Shown here: one piece after another, positions 25,901 through 33,102 of the stretch
How positions within the stretch are numbered: the first letter of the stretch is position 1
How the letters are laid out: the number at the start of each line of letters is the position of its first letter
From: Blastococcus sp. DSM 46786
GTDB taxonomy: Bacteria; Actinomycetota; Actinomycetes; Mycobacteriales; Geodermatophilaceae
Direction of reading: 5' to 3'
DNA: 64,000 nt
NCBI RefSeq assembly: GCF_900109665.1
Contig: NZ_FOAO01000001.1
Location: 62,001-126,000, forward strand
The notes under the pieces: model-generated
Told to the model about the DNA's origin: nothing
What the model saw: only the letters and a program-made list of their open reading frames with translations
The model's database searches: none
Translations under genes and position numbers: made by a program

Positions 25901-26497
25901 CTTGACCCCGACCCAGAGCCCGGAGGCCCGCGACAGCGCGATCCCGTGCCGCCCCATGTCGAGCGCGTCCTGCGCGTCACCCGGGTAGAGGACCGGCATC
26001 CCGACGGCTGCCATGGTCGCCTCGGAGGCGTTGGGCATGGTCGACGACTTGGCGGACGGGTCGTCGCCGACGAGCGCCAGCACGCCGCCACGCGGCGCGG
26101 CACCGGCCATGTTGCCGTGCCGGAGGGCATCCACGGCGCGGTCGACACCTGGGGCCTTGCCGTACCAGATGCCGGTCACGCCGTCGTAGCGCAGTTCGGG
26201 ACGGGTCTGGGCCAGCTGGCTGCCGGCCACCGCGGTGGCGGCGAGCTCCTCGTTCACCCCCGGCCGGAAGACGATGTCGTGCTCCTCGAGCAGGTCACCC
26301 CGGCGGCCCAGCTCCATGTCGAAGCCACCCAGGGGGGACCCGGGGTAGCCCGAGACGAAGCCGGCGGTGCGCTGTCCGCGTCGCCGGTCGGCGCGCACCT
26401 GGTCCAGCGCTACGCGGACCAGCGCCTGGATGCCGGTGACGTGGAGGAGTCCTTCGGACTGGCGGTAGCGGTCCTCGACCTGGACGGCGGTGTTCAT
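22961..26497 (-). CDS. fused indolepyruvate ferredoxin oxidoreductase-type 2-oxo-acid oxidoreductase
   Basis: This 1178-residue protein fuses the thiamine-diphosphate (alpha-type) and gamma (POR) parts of the IOR family. The N-terminal part has VSGYPGSPLGGFDMEL and the pyrimidine-binding region; the TPP-binding part has YYCSGCPHSTS and GGEGSQWIGMAPF. An iron-sulfur segment near residue 640 reads CEGCGDCGQKSNC followed by CNKDYTCLAGDC. The gamma domain begins IVGIGGTGVVTVAQILATAA near 725, and a C-terminal DUF6537-like region follows. It converts an aryl- or branched-chain 2-oxo acid to acyl-CoA, reducing ferredoxin. ATG at 26497 has GAGGAG four bases upstream. Confidence 0.88.
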   Translation of the reverse strand: MNTAVQVEDRYRQSEGLLHVTGIQALVRVALDQVRADRRRGQRTAGFVSGYPGSPLGGFDMELGRRGDLLEEHDIVFRPGVNEELAATAVAGSQLAQTRPELRYDGVTGIWYGKAPGVDRAVDALRHGNMAGAAPRGGVLALVGDDPSAKSSTMPNASEATMAAVGMPVLYPGDAQDALDMGRHGIALSRASGLWVGVKIVTDVADGSGTVEVHPDRIVPVVPDMTVDGRVFRHEVRGMLLQPTSGELESTLHHERPLIAQRYAAANGLDGITRSGADDRVGIVAAGKTYLDVCQALASLGLDEAECRRRGVRLLKLGMVTPVEPGIIRSFAEGLREIVVVEEKRSFVEAAVKQILYGRTGAPVVHGKTGPDGSRLVPASGELEPDLLAGVLARRLLALGGMPSVEAWSEARTARAAREERRPALLPLLSRTPYYCSGCPHSTSMAAPEGALIGTGTGCSSLAVLMKPETVGDVSVLMQMGGEGSQWIGMAPFVDVPHMVQNIGDGTFHHSGSLALRAAVASGVDMTYKLLYNSAVAMTGGQSAQGGMTVPALASMLTAEGVARIIVTTDQPEKYRRVRLPAKTQVWHRDRLVEAQEELARVPGVTVLVHDQECATEKRRRRKRGLLPEPATRVVINERVCEGCGDCGQKSNCLSVVPVDTEFGRKTQIHQASCNKDYTCLAGDCPSFLTVVPGEQSPRPTAAELDDATLPAPTARVAADDFALRIVGIGGTGVVTVAQILATAAQLGGLHVRGMDQTGMAQKGGAVVSDLKFTRAAVVQAARVAGEECDLLLGCDILVAAEAKNLAAADPARTVAVVSTAQVATGAMVSDPGVSFPPQEQLEDRIRAATRDDDAVFLDAHRLTQQLFGSDQSANVLLLGSAYQAGALPVHASVIEEAIAVNGAAVQVNVQAFRRGRQAVADPAGLAAALVEMVPPAAEPAPPAPEVAALIASVQAPVGSELARCIGVRVPDLVAYQDLGWAQDYARLVEQVRAAEAEVVPGSGELAEAVALGLYKLMSYKDEYEVARLSIDPAVEADVESRFGRGARYSYRLHPPLLRYLGRKDKIAIDARAARPVLRALYGMRRLRGSALDPFGRSHVRRTERALIQEYRELVHRLLEGLTTDNHGVAVELAALPDMVRGFEEIKLDNVARYRERQRNALRRFAGTAAPLATTPRS

Positions 26498-26637
26498 CTC
26501 GCTCCTCGGGGCAGGTCCGGCGGCGGGGCCGGACTCTTCGCGCTCGGGACCGCGCATCCGCCGCGCCGGGTCGGTGACCGGCGGGTGGACGGGCGCCCCC
26601 GGTGGTGGAGGTGTTCGGGAACGGGCGTGCCTGCGAC

Positions 26638-27739
26638 TCAGCCGTGGACGAGCAGGCCGCGGATCGTCTCGCCGGCGGCCTGGTCCGCGTATCCCTGGCG
26701 CAACTCCTCGAGCGAGTACCGCCGGGTGATCAGGGAGTCCAGTTCCAGCGAGCCCTCCTGGTGCATCCGCAGCAGTCTGGGGATGTCCCGGAAGGGGTTG
26801 CAGCCACCGAACAGCGAGCCCTGGATCCGCTGCTCGAAGACGGTGATGGGGTTGCCCAGCAGGGAGAGGGTCGTCTCCGTCGCCACGCCGGCGAGCGCGG
26901 TGAGGACCAGGGTCCCACCCTTGCCGACGCACCGGACCGCGCCCTTGGTGGTCTCCGCGTCCAGCTCACCGGTGGTCACCACCACCACGTCGGCTCCCAC
27001 GCCCCAGGAGAGCTGGTGGGCCAGGTCGGCGGCCGCGCGGGTGTCCTCGGCCGTGTGCGTCGCTCCCACGGTCATCGCGAAGTCGCGCTTGAACGCCACG
27101 GGGTCCACGGCGATGACGTGCTGGGCGCCGGCGTGCGCGGCCCCCTGGACGGCGTTCACCCCCACGCCGCCCGCCCCGACCACGACGACCGTGTCACCCG
27201 GCTTGACACCGCCCGCGTACACGGCCGACCCCCAGCCCGTGGGCACGCTGCAGGACAGCAGGGCAGCGGTGTCCATGGGGACCCAGGGCTCGATGCGCAC
27301 GCAGGAGTACTCGCTCAGCAAGGTGTGGCGGGCGAAGGCGCCCACCATGCAGTAGCCCCCGAGTGCCTCGCCGTCCAGGGTGAAGGGCCAGGTGCCGGTG
27401 GGCAGCTGCCCGGTCGCGATCGTCGCACAGGTTGGACCGCCCGGCCGCACACCACCGGCAGTGCCCGCACGCGGGCAGGAAGCTGGTGATGACGTGATCG
27501 CCGGGCTGCACCCGGTCGACCCCCGCGCCCACGGCCAGCACGGTTCCCGAACCCTCGTGACCGCCGACGATCGGGTAGCGACCGCCGGCGTTGGCCTGGC
27601 GCAGGTGCACGTCGGAGTGGCAGAGCCCCGCGAAGGCCATCTCGACCAGCACCTCACCCGGGCCCGGATCGCCGACCTCCAGTTCGACGATCTCGTAGTC
27701 CGAACCTGCATCGCGCAGCACGGCGCCGTAGGTCTTCAC
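26638..27739 (-). pseudogene. NDMA-type zinc alcohol dehydrogenase, frameshifted
   Basis: The N-terminal part (GTG at 27739 with GGAGGAG eight bases upstream; KTYGAVLRDAG, GLCHSDVHLRQANAGG, GGHEGSGTV, CGHCRWCAAGRSNLC) is in one frame. The rest (ATIATGQLPTGTWPF, MVGAFARHTLLSEYSC, VVVVGAGGVGVNAVQGAA to the end) is in the next frame. The change falls at about 27415-27430, inside the loop that in this family reads NLCD-x-GATI. Loss of 11 bases between short GCGACGA repeats fits both the residues missing and the frame. Otherwise the gene is full length and all zinc ligands are present, so the lesion is recent, or a sequencing error. Family members oxidise alcohols or aldehydes with tightly bound NAD(H). 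Confidence 0.85.
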
Positions 27740-27806
27740 GTGTACTTCTCCTCCGGTGGATCGGATCGGGCACTGCCGTCGTCGGTGGTGCACGGCCGGG
27801 GTCGCG

Positions 27807-28553
27807 TCACTGCAGCCCCTGGTTCATGCCGCCGTCCAGGGGAACCGCAGCGCCGGTGATGTAGCGGGCGCTCTCCGAGCAGAGGAAGGCGACCGCGGCG
27901 CCGAAGTCCTCCGGCCGGCCGAGGGAACGGGCGGGGATCCTCGCCACCTCCGCCGTGATGCCGTCCCCCCACACGTGGCGCAGGCGCTCGGTGTCGTGCA
28001 GGCCGGGCTGGACCGAGTTCACCGTCACCCCGTCGGGGGCCACCTCACGGGCCACCGTCTTGAGGAAGCCGGTCAGCCCGGCCCGGGCGGTGTTGGACAG
28101 GATCAGGTTCGGCACGGGCTGCCGCACCGCGATCGAGGTGATGGCGACCACCCGGCCCCAGCCCTGCTCGCGCATCCCCGGCACCGCGGCGAGGCACATG
28201 CGCACGGTGGAGAGCAGGCTCAGCTCGAGCGCCGGGGCGTACTGGTCCGCTCCGACCTGGGTGAACGTTCCCGCGGGCGGGCCCGGGGCGTTGGGCACCA
28301 GGATGTCGACCCCGCCCATGGCCTCCTGCGCCAGGCGCACGAACCGCTCCCCTTCCCCGGGGTCGGCCAGGTCTGCCACGACCCACGCGGTACCGGCGCC
28401 GAGACGTCCGGCCGCCGCCTCGGCGCGAGCGGGGTCGGAGCCGCAGATCGTCACCCGCACCCCCTCGGCCACGAGCGCGGCCGCCGTCGCGTAGCCGAGC
28501 CCGCCGGTGGCCGCGGCCACCGCTGCTCGTCGCCCGTCCAGCCCGAGGTCCAC
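27807..28553 (-). CDS. short-chain dehydrogenase/reductase, atypical active site
   Basis: This 248-residue SDR has a Rossmann fold, with the cofactor loop AATGGLG in place of GASxGIG. VVAITSIAVRQPVPN supplies the catalytic Ser, and the normal Tyr-x3-Lys is replaced by LSNTARAGLTGFLK, so the catalytic tyrosine is missing. The C-terminal GAAVPLDGGMNQGLQ is typical. A known SDR subgroup has this SN-x2-R variation; its chemistry is uncertain. It starts nine bases after the Dabb gene and is followed by the alcohol dehydrogenase, in the same direction. Confidence 0.85.
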   Translation of the reverse strand: MDLGLDGRRAAVAAATGGLGYATAAALVAEGVRVTICGSDPARAEAAAGRLGAGTAWVVADLADPGEGERFVRLAQEAMGGVDILVPNAPGPPAGTFTQVGADQYAPALELSLLSTVRMCLAAVPGMREQGWGRVVAITSIAVRQPVPNLILSNTARAGLTGFLKTVAREVAPDGVTVNSVQPGLHDTERLRHVWGDGITAEVARIPARSLGRPEDFGAAVAFLCSESARYITGAAVPLDGGMNQGLQ

Positions 28554-28562
28554 GCCGACCGC

Positions 28563-28859
28563 CTACAACTGGTGCTGCACGGCGGTGCGCCGACGCAGGA
28601 TGGGGCGCACGTGCTCGCGCACGAGCGTCTGGTGCGCCTCGTCCACCGCATAGGCGGCATACGCTTCGCGATCGGGCAGGTCCATGACCACGACGACGTC
28701 CCCGTTGCCGTCGGCCAGGCCGGCGTCGACACCCACGGTGAGCCGACCGAAGGCGGTCGCCGGTCCAGCCGCCCACGCCTCCAGGGCTGCGACAGCGGCC
28801 GCGCGTTCCTGCTCCGTGGCCTCGTCCGACCACTCGAACACCGCGACGTGCCGGAACAC
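28563..28859 (-). CDS. Dabb-domain (stress-responsive A/B barrel) protein
   Basis: This 98-residue ferredoxin-like dimeric alpha/beta barrel starts MFRHVAVFEWSDEATEQERAA and has the central VVVVMDLPDREAYAAYA. Dabb proteins act as small decarboxylase, cyclase or monooxygenase-like subunits, and the role here is unknown. It is the first gene of the minus-strand set that continues through SDR, alcohol dehydrogenase, IOR-type enzyme and acyl-CoA dehydrogenase. Confidence 0.8.
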   Translation of the reverse strand: MFRHVAVFEWSDEATEQERAAAVAALEAWAAGPATAFGRLTVGVDAGLADGNGDVVVVMDLPDREAYAAYAVDEAHQTLVREHVRPILRRRTAVQHQL

Positions 28860-28910
28860 GGGGCCCCCTCCCGCTCGCTGTGACGCGCGCCATGCGAATC
28901 GAGGGGGACG

Positions 28911-28933
28911 CTAGCATATTTTTTGTACGGTCC
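28911..28933 (-). promoter_or_regulatory. Dabb operon promoter region with shared motif
   Basis: The plus-strand reading GCATATTTTTTGTACGGTCC lies 55-75 bases upstream of the Dabb start. It has a run of six T and shares the AT-rich core plus TRCGRTC ending with the maoC and dctP upstream regions. Confidence 0.5.
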
Positions 28934-29083
28934 AAATGTGCACGGCCCCGGCGAGCGCCGAGGCTCGGCCGGTCTCGCGAGGGACGCACCTCCGACTTCC
29001 GCTCGGGCCTTGTCCGAGCCCGTCGAGCGACCTGCGCCCTCGCCGACCGCGAGGACGAGATCACGGGTCGGGCACCGCCGAGC

Positions 29084-30625
29084 TCAGCCGTACGGGTTCA
29101 GGAGCTGGTCGACGGGGGCGAAGTCGTCGGTCAGCACGCCGGCGTCGCCGACGAACCGCGCCAGCTCCTCGCCCTCGGCGACCTGCCAGACCAGGTCCTG
29201 GTCACCCAGCGCCGCGGCGATCTCCCCCACCGGCAGCGGCTGCTGCGACGCCACCGCGATCACGTTGCCACCGTCCTCCCCGGCGAGCACCGGCGCGCGG
29301 GCGAGCAGGACCACGTGGTCGAACACCTCGCGCATCGTGGCCAGCTCCGCCCGCACGAACGACAGCGGCGGGTGGTCGATCAGGTTGACCGCGTAGACGC
29401 CGTCCTCGGCCAGGGCCCGGTCGACCAGCTCGAGCGCCTCGCGCGTCGTGAGCTGCCAGGGCACCGAGAGCCCGCCGAAGGCGTCGCCGACGACGAGGTC
29501 GCGCTCCCCCGCCGGCTCCTCGGCCAGCCCCACCCGGCCGTCGGCCACCCGCACCCGCAGGTCCGGCGAGGTCTCCAGCCCGAGCTGCTCGCGGTCCATG
29601 GCGACCACCTCGGGGTCGACCTCCACCACGAGGCTCTCCGTGCCGGGGCGCACCTCGGCCAGGTACCGCGGCAACGTGAGCCCGCCGCCGCCGACGTGCA
29701 ACGCCGACACCGGCTCCCCCGCAGGGAAGACGGCGTCGGTCACCGCGGCGATCGCACGCACGTAGGCGAACTCCAGGTAGGTGGGGTCGGCCAGGTCGAC
29801 GTAGGAGTGCCGCAGGGTGTCCAGCATCAGCACCCGGCCCGAGGGTCGCTCCGGGTCGGCGACCACGCGCGCGCAGTGGTAGGCGGTCTCCTCCTCGCAC
29901 GGCGTCGGGGCGACCGCCGCCAGACCCCCGCCCACCACGACCAGCGCGAGCAGCCCGGCGGGGACGGTCCGGGGGCCGCCCCCGCGCCGCAGGACCACGC
30001 CCACCACCAGCCCGGTGAGCACGGTGACCGCACCGGTGGCGACCAGGATGACGCTGCTGGGCAGGATCGCCACGAGCACGAACCCGGTGGCGAACGTCGC
30101 CGCGATCCCGCCCAGGGTGCCGATGCCCGAGAGCCGCCCGACGACCGCGCCGGTCTCGTCCAGGCTGGCCAGCTGCAACTTCACCACCATCGGCGGCACC
30201 GCCGACAGCAGCGCGGCCGGCACGACGACGGCGACGGCGGCCAGCAGCAGCACCCCGCCGGCGTCGGCGCCGCTGAGCAGCGAGCCGGTGAAGCGCACCA
30301 GCGGCAGCACAGCCACGACCAGCGCGCCGCCGGCGACCAGCAGCGGCGCGAGGAGCCGGCGCGGGTCCGTGCGGTCGGCGGTGGCACCGCCCAGCCAGGC
30401 ACCGGCGGCGATCGCCGCGAGGGCGAACCCGATGACGGCGGTGCTCGTCTGCACCGTGACGCCGACGTAGGGCGCGATGAGCCGCAGGCCGACGATCTCC
30501 AGCACGAGGACGGCGCCGGAGCTGAGGAAGGTCAGCCCCGCTGCGACCCAGGCCGGGAGCGCACCGCCGGGCGGTGGGGCCTGCGGCGGCGCGTCGACCG
30601 GGGCGGGGACCTCGTCCGCGACCAC
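29084..30625 (-). CDS. membrane-fused spermidine-synthase-like methyltransferase-fold protein
   Basis: This 513-residue protein has about eight N-terminal membrane helices (about 25-265; LTFLSSGAVLVLEIVGLRLIAP, GFALAAIAAGAWLGG) followed by a cytoplasmic spermidine-synthase-like domain with ALHVGGGGLTLPRYLAEV, the acidic VVEVDPEVV and VVGDAFGG. Such actinobacterial fusion proteins are annotated as spermidine synthase, but polyamine activity is unproven and the aminopropyl-acceptor residues are not clear here. GTG at 30625 begins one base after the SRAP gene's stop, so the two genes are co-transcribed. Confidence 0.82.
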   Translation of the reverse strand: MVADEVPAPVDAPPQAPPPGGALPAWVAAGLTFLSSGAVLVLEIVGLRLIAPYVGVTVQTSTAVIGFALAAIAAGAWLGGATADRTDPRRLLAPLLVAGGALVVAVLPLVRFTGSLLSGADAGGVLLLAAVAVVVPAALLSAVPPMVVKLQLASLDETGAVVGRLSGIGTLGGIAATFATGFVLVAILPSSVILVATGAVTVLTGLVVGVVLRRGGGPRTVPAGLLALVVVGGGLAAVAPTPCEEETAYHCARVVADPERPSGRVLMLDTLRHSYVDLADPTYLEFAYVRAIAAVTDAVFPAGEPVSALHVGGGGLTLPRYLAEVRPGTESLVVEVDPEVVAMDREQLGLETSPDLRVRVADGRVGLAEEPAGERDLVVGDAFGGLSVPWQLTTREALELVDRALAEDGVYAVNLIDHPPLSFVRAELATMREVFDHVVLLARAPVLAGEDGGNVIAVASQQPLPVGEIAAALGDQDLVWQVAEGEELARFVGDAGVLTDDFAPVDQLLNPYG

Positions 30626-30626
30626 G

Positions 30627-31412
30627 TCAGAACAGCGCCGGCTGGTCGTCACTGCTCCGCAGGGGAACAGGAAAGGCGTCCTGATGAGCGGGTGCGTCCA
30701 CGCCGTCCGCCCTGGCCAGCAGCTCGGGTCCGTTGTTCCGCACGCTGTTGACCGCCGGGCTCACCGGCCGCAGCTCCAGCCTCTCGACGAACTCGGGCGG
30801 CGTGGGCCTGGCGAGCTCCGCGACGTCCTCGCGCGCCGGGTCCAGCCACTCCGCCCAGCGCTCCTTCGGCAGCACCAGCGGCATGCGGTCGTGGATCTCG
30901 GAGAGGGAGCCGGTCGCCGGGGCGGTGACCACGGTGCACGTGTACAGCCGGTCCTCGCCCTTCCCCCAGACCTCCCAGAGGCCGGCCATGGCGAGCACCG
31001 AGCCGTCCTCCGGGGTGATGAAGTAGGGCTGCTTGGCCGGGGAGTCCAGGCGCTTGGCCCACTCGTACCAGCCGTCGGCCGGGACCAGGCACCGCCGCGA
31101 GCGGGCCGCGCTGCGGAAGGCCGGCTTCTCGGTCAGCGACTCCGCCCGCGCGTTGAGCATCCGGTTGCCGACCGACGCATCTTTGGCCCACGAGGGCACC
31201 AGCCCCCAGCGCACCGCCCGCAGCTCGCGGTGCCCCTCGTCGGTGGGCACGCCCTCGGCGTCGCGCTCCCGGGCGTGCCGCACCACGTGGACGTCCTTGG
31301 TCGGTGCCACGTTGTAGTCGGCAGCCAGCGGGGGCTGTCCTCCGGCGGGGACCGCCTCGAACTCGAGAACGAGGTCCTCGGGCTTGCGGCTGGCCGCGTA
31401 GCGACCGCACAC
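30627..31412 (-). CDS. SRAP-family protein (YedK/HMCES, abasic-site crosslinker)
   Basis: This 261-residue protein matches the SOS-response-associated SRAP family. After Met removal Cys2 (MCGRYA) forms a covalent thiazolidine with abasic sites in single-stranded DNA. The other active-site residues are in YNVAPTK, NARAESL and IHDRMPLVL (His). The GTG start is preceded by GAGGAGG. It is the counterpart of M. tuberculosis Rv3226c and, as there, is divergent from the aroA side of the locus. Confidence 0.93.
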   Translation of the reverse strand: MCGRYAASRKPEDLVLEFEAVPAGGQPPLAADYNVAPTKDVHVVRHARERDAEGVPTDEGHRELRAVRWGLVPSWAKDASVGNRMLNARAESLTEKPAFRSAARSRRCLVPADGWYEWAKRLDSPAKQPYFITPEDGSVLAMAGLWEVWGKGEDRLYTCTVVTAPATGSLSEIHDRMPLVLPKERWAEWLDPAREDVAELARPTPPEFVERLELRPVSPAVNSVRNNGPELLARADGVDAPAHQDAFPVPLRSSDDQPALF

Positions 31413-31551
31413 GGGCGCCTCCTCGGGTCCGGTCGGTATTGACCGTTCGAACTCTAGGTGGCCCCGCCGACAGCGAACCTCGGGTGCGTGTCCCGCATGG
31501 GCGCGGGTAGCCCCCCTGTCGCAACAGCCGACGAGAGACGAGGATCACCGC

Positions 31552-33015
31552 GTGACTGTTACCCAGAAGCCACCGACCGAGCACCCGAAGACCGCCAGCG
31601 ACGCCGCTGCCCGCCCGTACGCGACGGTGAATCCCTACACCGGGGAGACCGAGCAGGAGTTCCCGTTCCTCGACGCCGCCGAGATCGACGGCGTCATCGA
31701 GCGGGCGCACGCCGCGTACCAGGAGTGGCGGCGCCGTCCCGTGGCGGAGCGCGCGGCCGTCGTGGCGCGCGCCGCCGAGCTGCTGGGCGAGCGGCTCGAC
31801 GAGTTCGCCGGACTCATCACCCGCGAGATGGGCAAGCGCCGCGACGAGGCCGTCGGGGAGCTCAAGCTCTGTTCGATGATCCTGAAGTACTACGCCGAGA
31901 AGGGCGCCGACTTCCTCGAGCCCACGTCGATCGACCCGATGTTCGGCAAGGGCGAGGCCGTCATCGGGACGGAGCCGATCGGTGTCCTGTTCGCCATCGA
32001 GCCGTGGAACTACCCCTTCTACCAGGTGGTCCGGGTCGCGGGGCCGAACCTTGTCCTGGGCAACACCGTCATCCTGAAGCACTCGGAGAACGTGCCGCAG
32101 TGCGCCCAGGCCATCGAGCGCCTCTTCACCGATGCGGGCGCCCCCGAGGGTCTCTTCACCAACGTCTTCCTGGCGATCTCCGACGTGGAACAGGTGATCG
32201 CCGACCGGCGGGTGCAGGGCGTGACCCTGACCGGCAGCGAGCGGGCCGGCAGCTCGGTCGCCGCCCTGGCCGGCAAGCACCTCAAGAAGTCGGTGCTCGA
32301 GCTCGGCGGAAGCGACCCGTTCATCGTGCTGGACGCCGAGGACATGGCCGCCACCGTCAAGGCGGCGACCATGGGCCGGATGCAGAACACCGGCCAGGCG
32401 TGCACCGCGTCCAAGCGGCTGATCGTCACCGAGGAGCTCTACGAGTCCTTCGTCGAGGGGCTCAAGCAGGCGTTCTCGACCTTCGCCCCCGGCGACCCGG
32501 CCGACCCGGGCACGACGCTGGCGCCGCTGTCCAGCGAGCGCGCCGCCCAGGACCTGCACGCGCAGATCCAGGACGCGATCGACAAGGGCGCGACCGTGAT
32601 CGCCGGCGGCCAGCGCCCGGATCTGCCCGGCGCCTTCGTCGAGGCCACGATCCTGACCGACGTCACGCCGGAGATGCGGGCCTTCAGCGAGGAGCTGTTC
32701 GGCCCCGCGGCCGTCGTCTACAAGGTGAAGGACGCCGACGAGGCCGTCGAGCTGGCGAACAACAGCGACTTCGGCCTCGGTGCCACCGTCATGAGCAGCG
32801 ACCTCGACCGCGCGCGGTCGGTGGCCGAACGGCTCGAGGCCGGCATGGTGTGGATCAACCAGCCCACGGCCTCCTTCCCGGACCTCCCCTTCGGCGGCGT
32901 CAAGCGGTCCGGCTACGGCCGCGAGCTCTCCGAGCTGGCGATGTTCGAGTTCGCCAACCGGCGGCTGCTGCGCACCGTGCCGGTCAGGAAGGCCGACAAG
33001 CCGCAGGCCGGCTGA
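31552..33015 (+). CDS. gabD: succinate-semialdehyde dehydrogenase-type aldehyde dehydrogenase
   Basis: This 487-residue ALDH-superfamily enzyme has the catalytic cysteine in [11 protein letters not shown], the glutamate in [18 protein letters not shown] and the C-terminal [13 protein letters not shown]. The pattern is closest to NAD(P)+-dependent succinate-semialdehyde dehydrogenases, though the true aldehyde is unproven. GTG at 31552 has an imperfect GACGAGGA sequence upstream. Nine bases after the stop begins a copy of the dispersed hairpin repeat. Confidence 0.88.
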   Translation: MTVTQKPPTEHPKTASDAAARPYATVNPYTGETEQEFPFLDAAEIDGVIERAHAAYQEWRRRPVAERAAVVARAAELLGERLDEFAGLITREMGKRRDEAVGELKLCSMILKYYAEKGADFLEPTSIDPMFGKGEAVIGTEPIGVLFAIEPWNYPFYQVVRVAGPNLVLGNTVILKHSENVPQCAQAIERLFTDAGAPEGLFTNVFLAISDVEQVIADRRVQGVTLTGSERAGSSVAALAGKHLKKSVLELGGSDPFIVLDAEDMAATVKAATMGRMQNTGQACTASKRLIVTEELYESFVEGLKQAFSTFAPGDPADPGTTLAPLSSERAAQDLHAQIQDAIDKGATVIAGGQRPDLPGAFVEATILTDVTPEMRAFSEELFGPAAVVYKVKDADEAVELANNSDFGLGATVMSSDLDRARSVAERLEAGMVWINQPTASFPDLPFGGVKRSGYGRELSELAMFEFANRRLLRTVPVRKADKPQAG

Positions 33016-33020
33016 GCGGT

Positions 33021-33082
33021 AGAAGGACCCCGCTGCCCCCACCACTCGCAAGCTCACGGCGGGCCCCTGCAGCGGGGCCGCA
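33021..33082 (+). repeat. dispersed 3'-end hairpin repeat, copy 3
   Basis: GGACCCCGCTGC (33025-33036) pairs with GCAGCGGGGCC (33069-33079) with a bulged A in the 5' arm, around the core CCCCCACCACTCGCAAGCTC. It starts just after gabD and ends shortly before aroA. Confidence 0.85.
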
Positions 33083-33102
33083 GGGCCAGGCAGGATGGAC
33101 CC

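Noticed and set aside
22340-27355. A 1671-codon open frame on the plus strand, and other very long frames opposite or out of frame with real genes
   Set aside because: High GC makes stop codons rare in shadow frames. Composition is Arg/Gly/Ala/Pro-rich with no family motif, while the opposite strand encodes clear enzymes.
31445-31452. GTTCGAAC as a LexA (SOS) box for the SRAP gene
   Set aside because: Only an 8-base palindrome is seen; the two spaced half-sites TCGAAC-N4-GTTCGA expected for actinobacterial LexA are not present.
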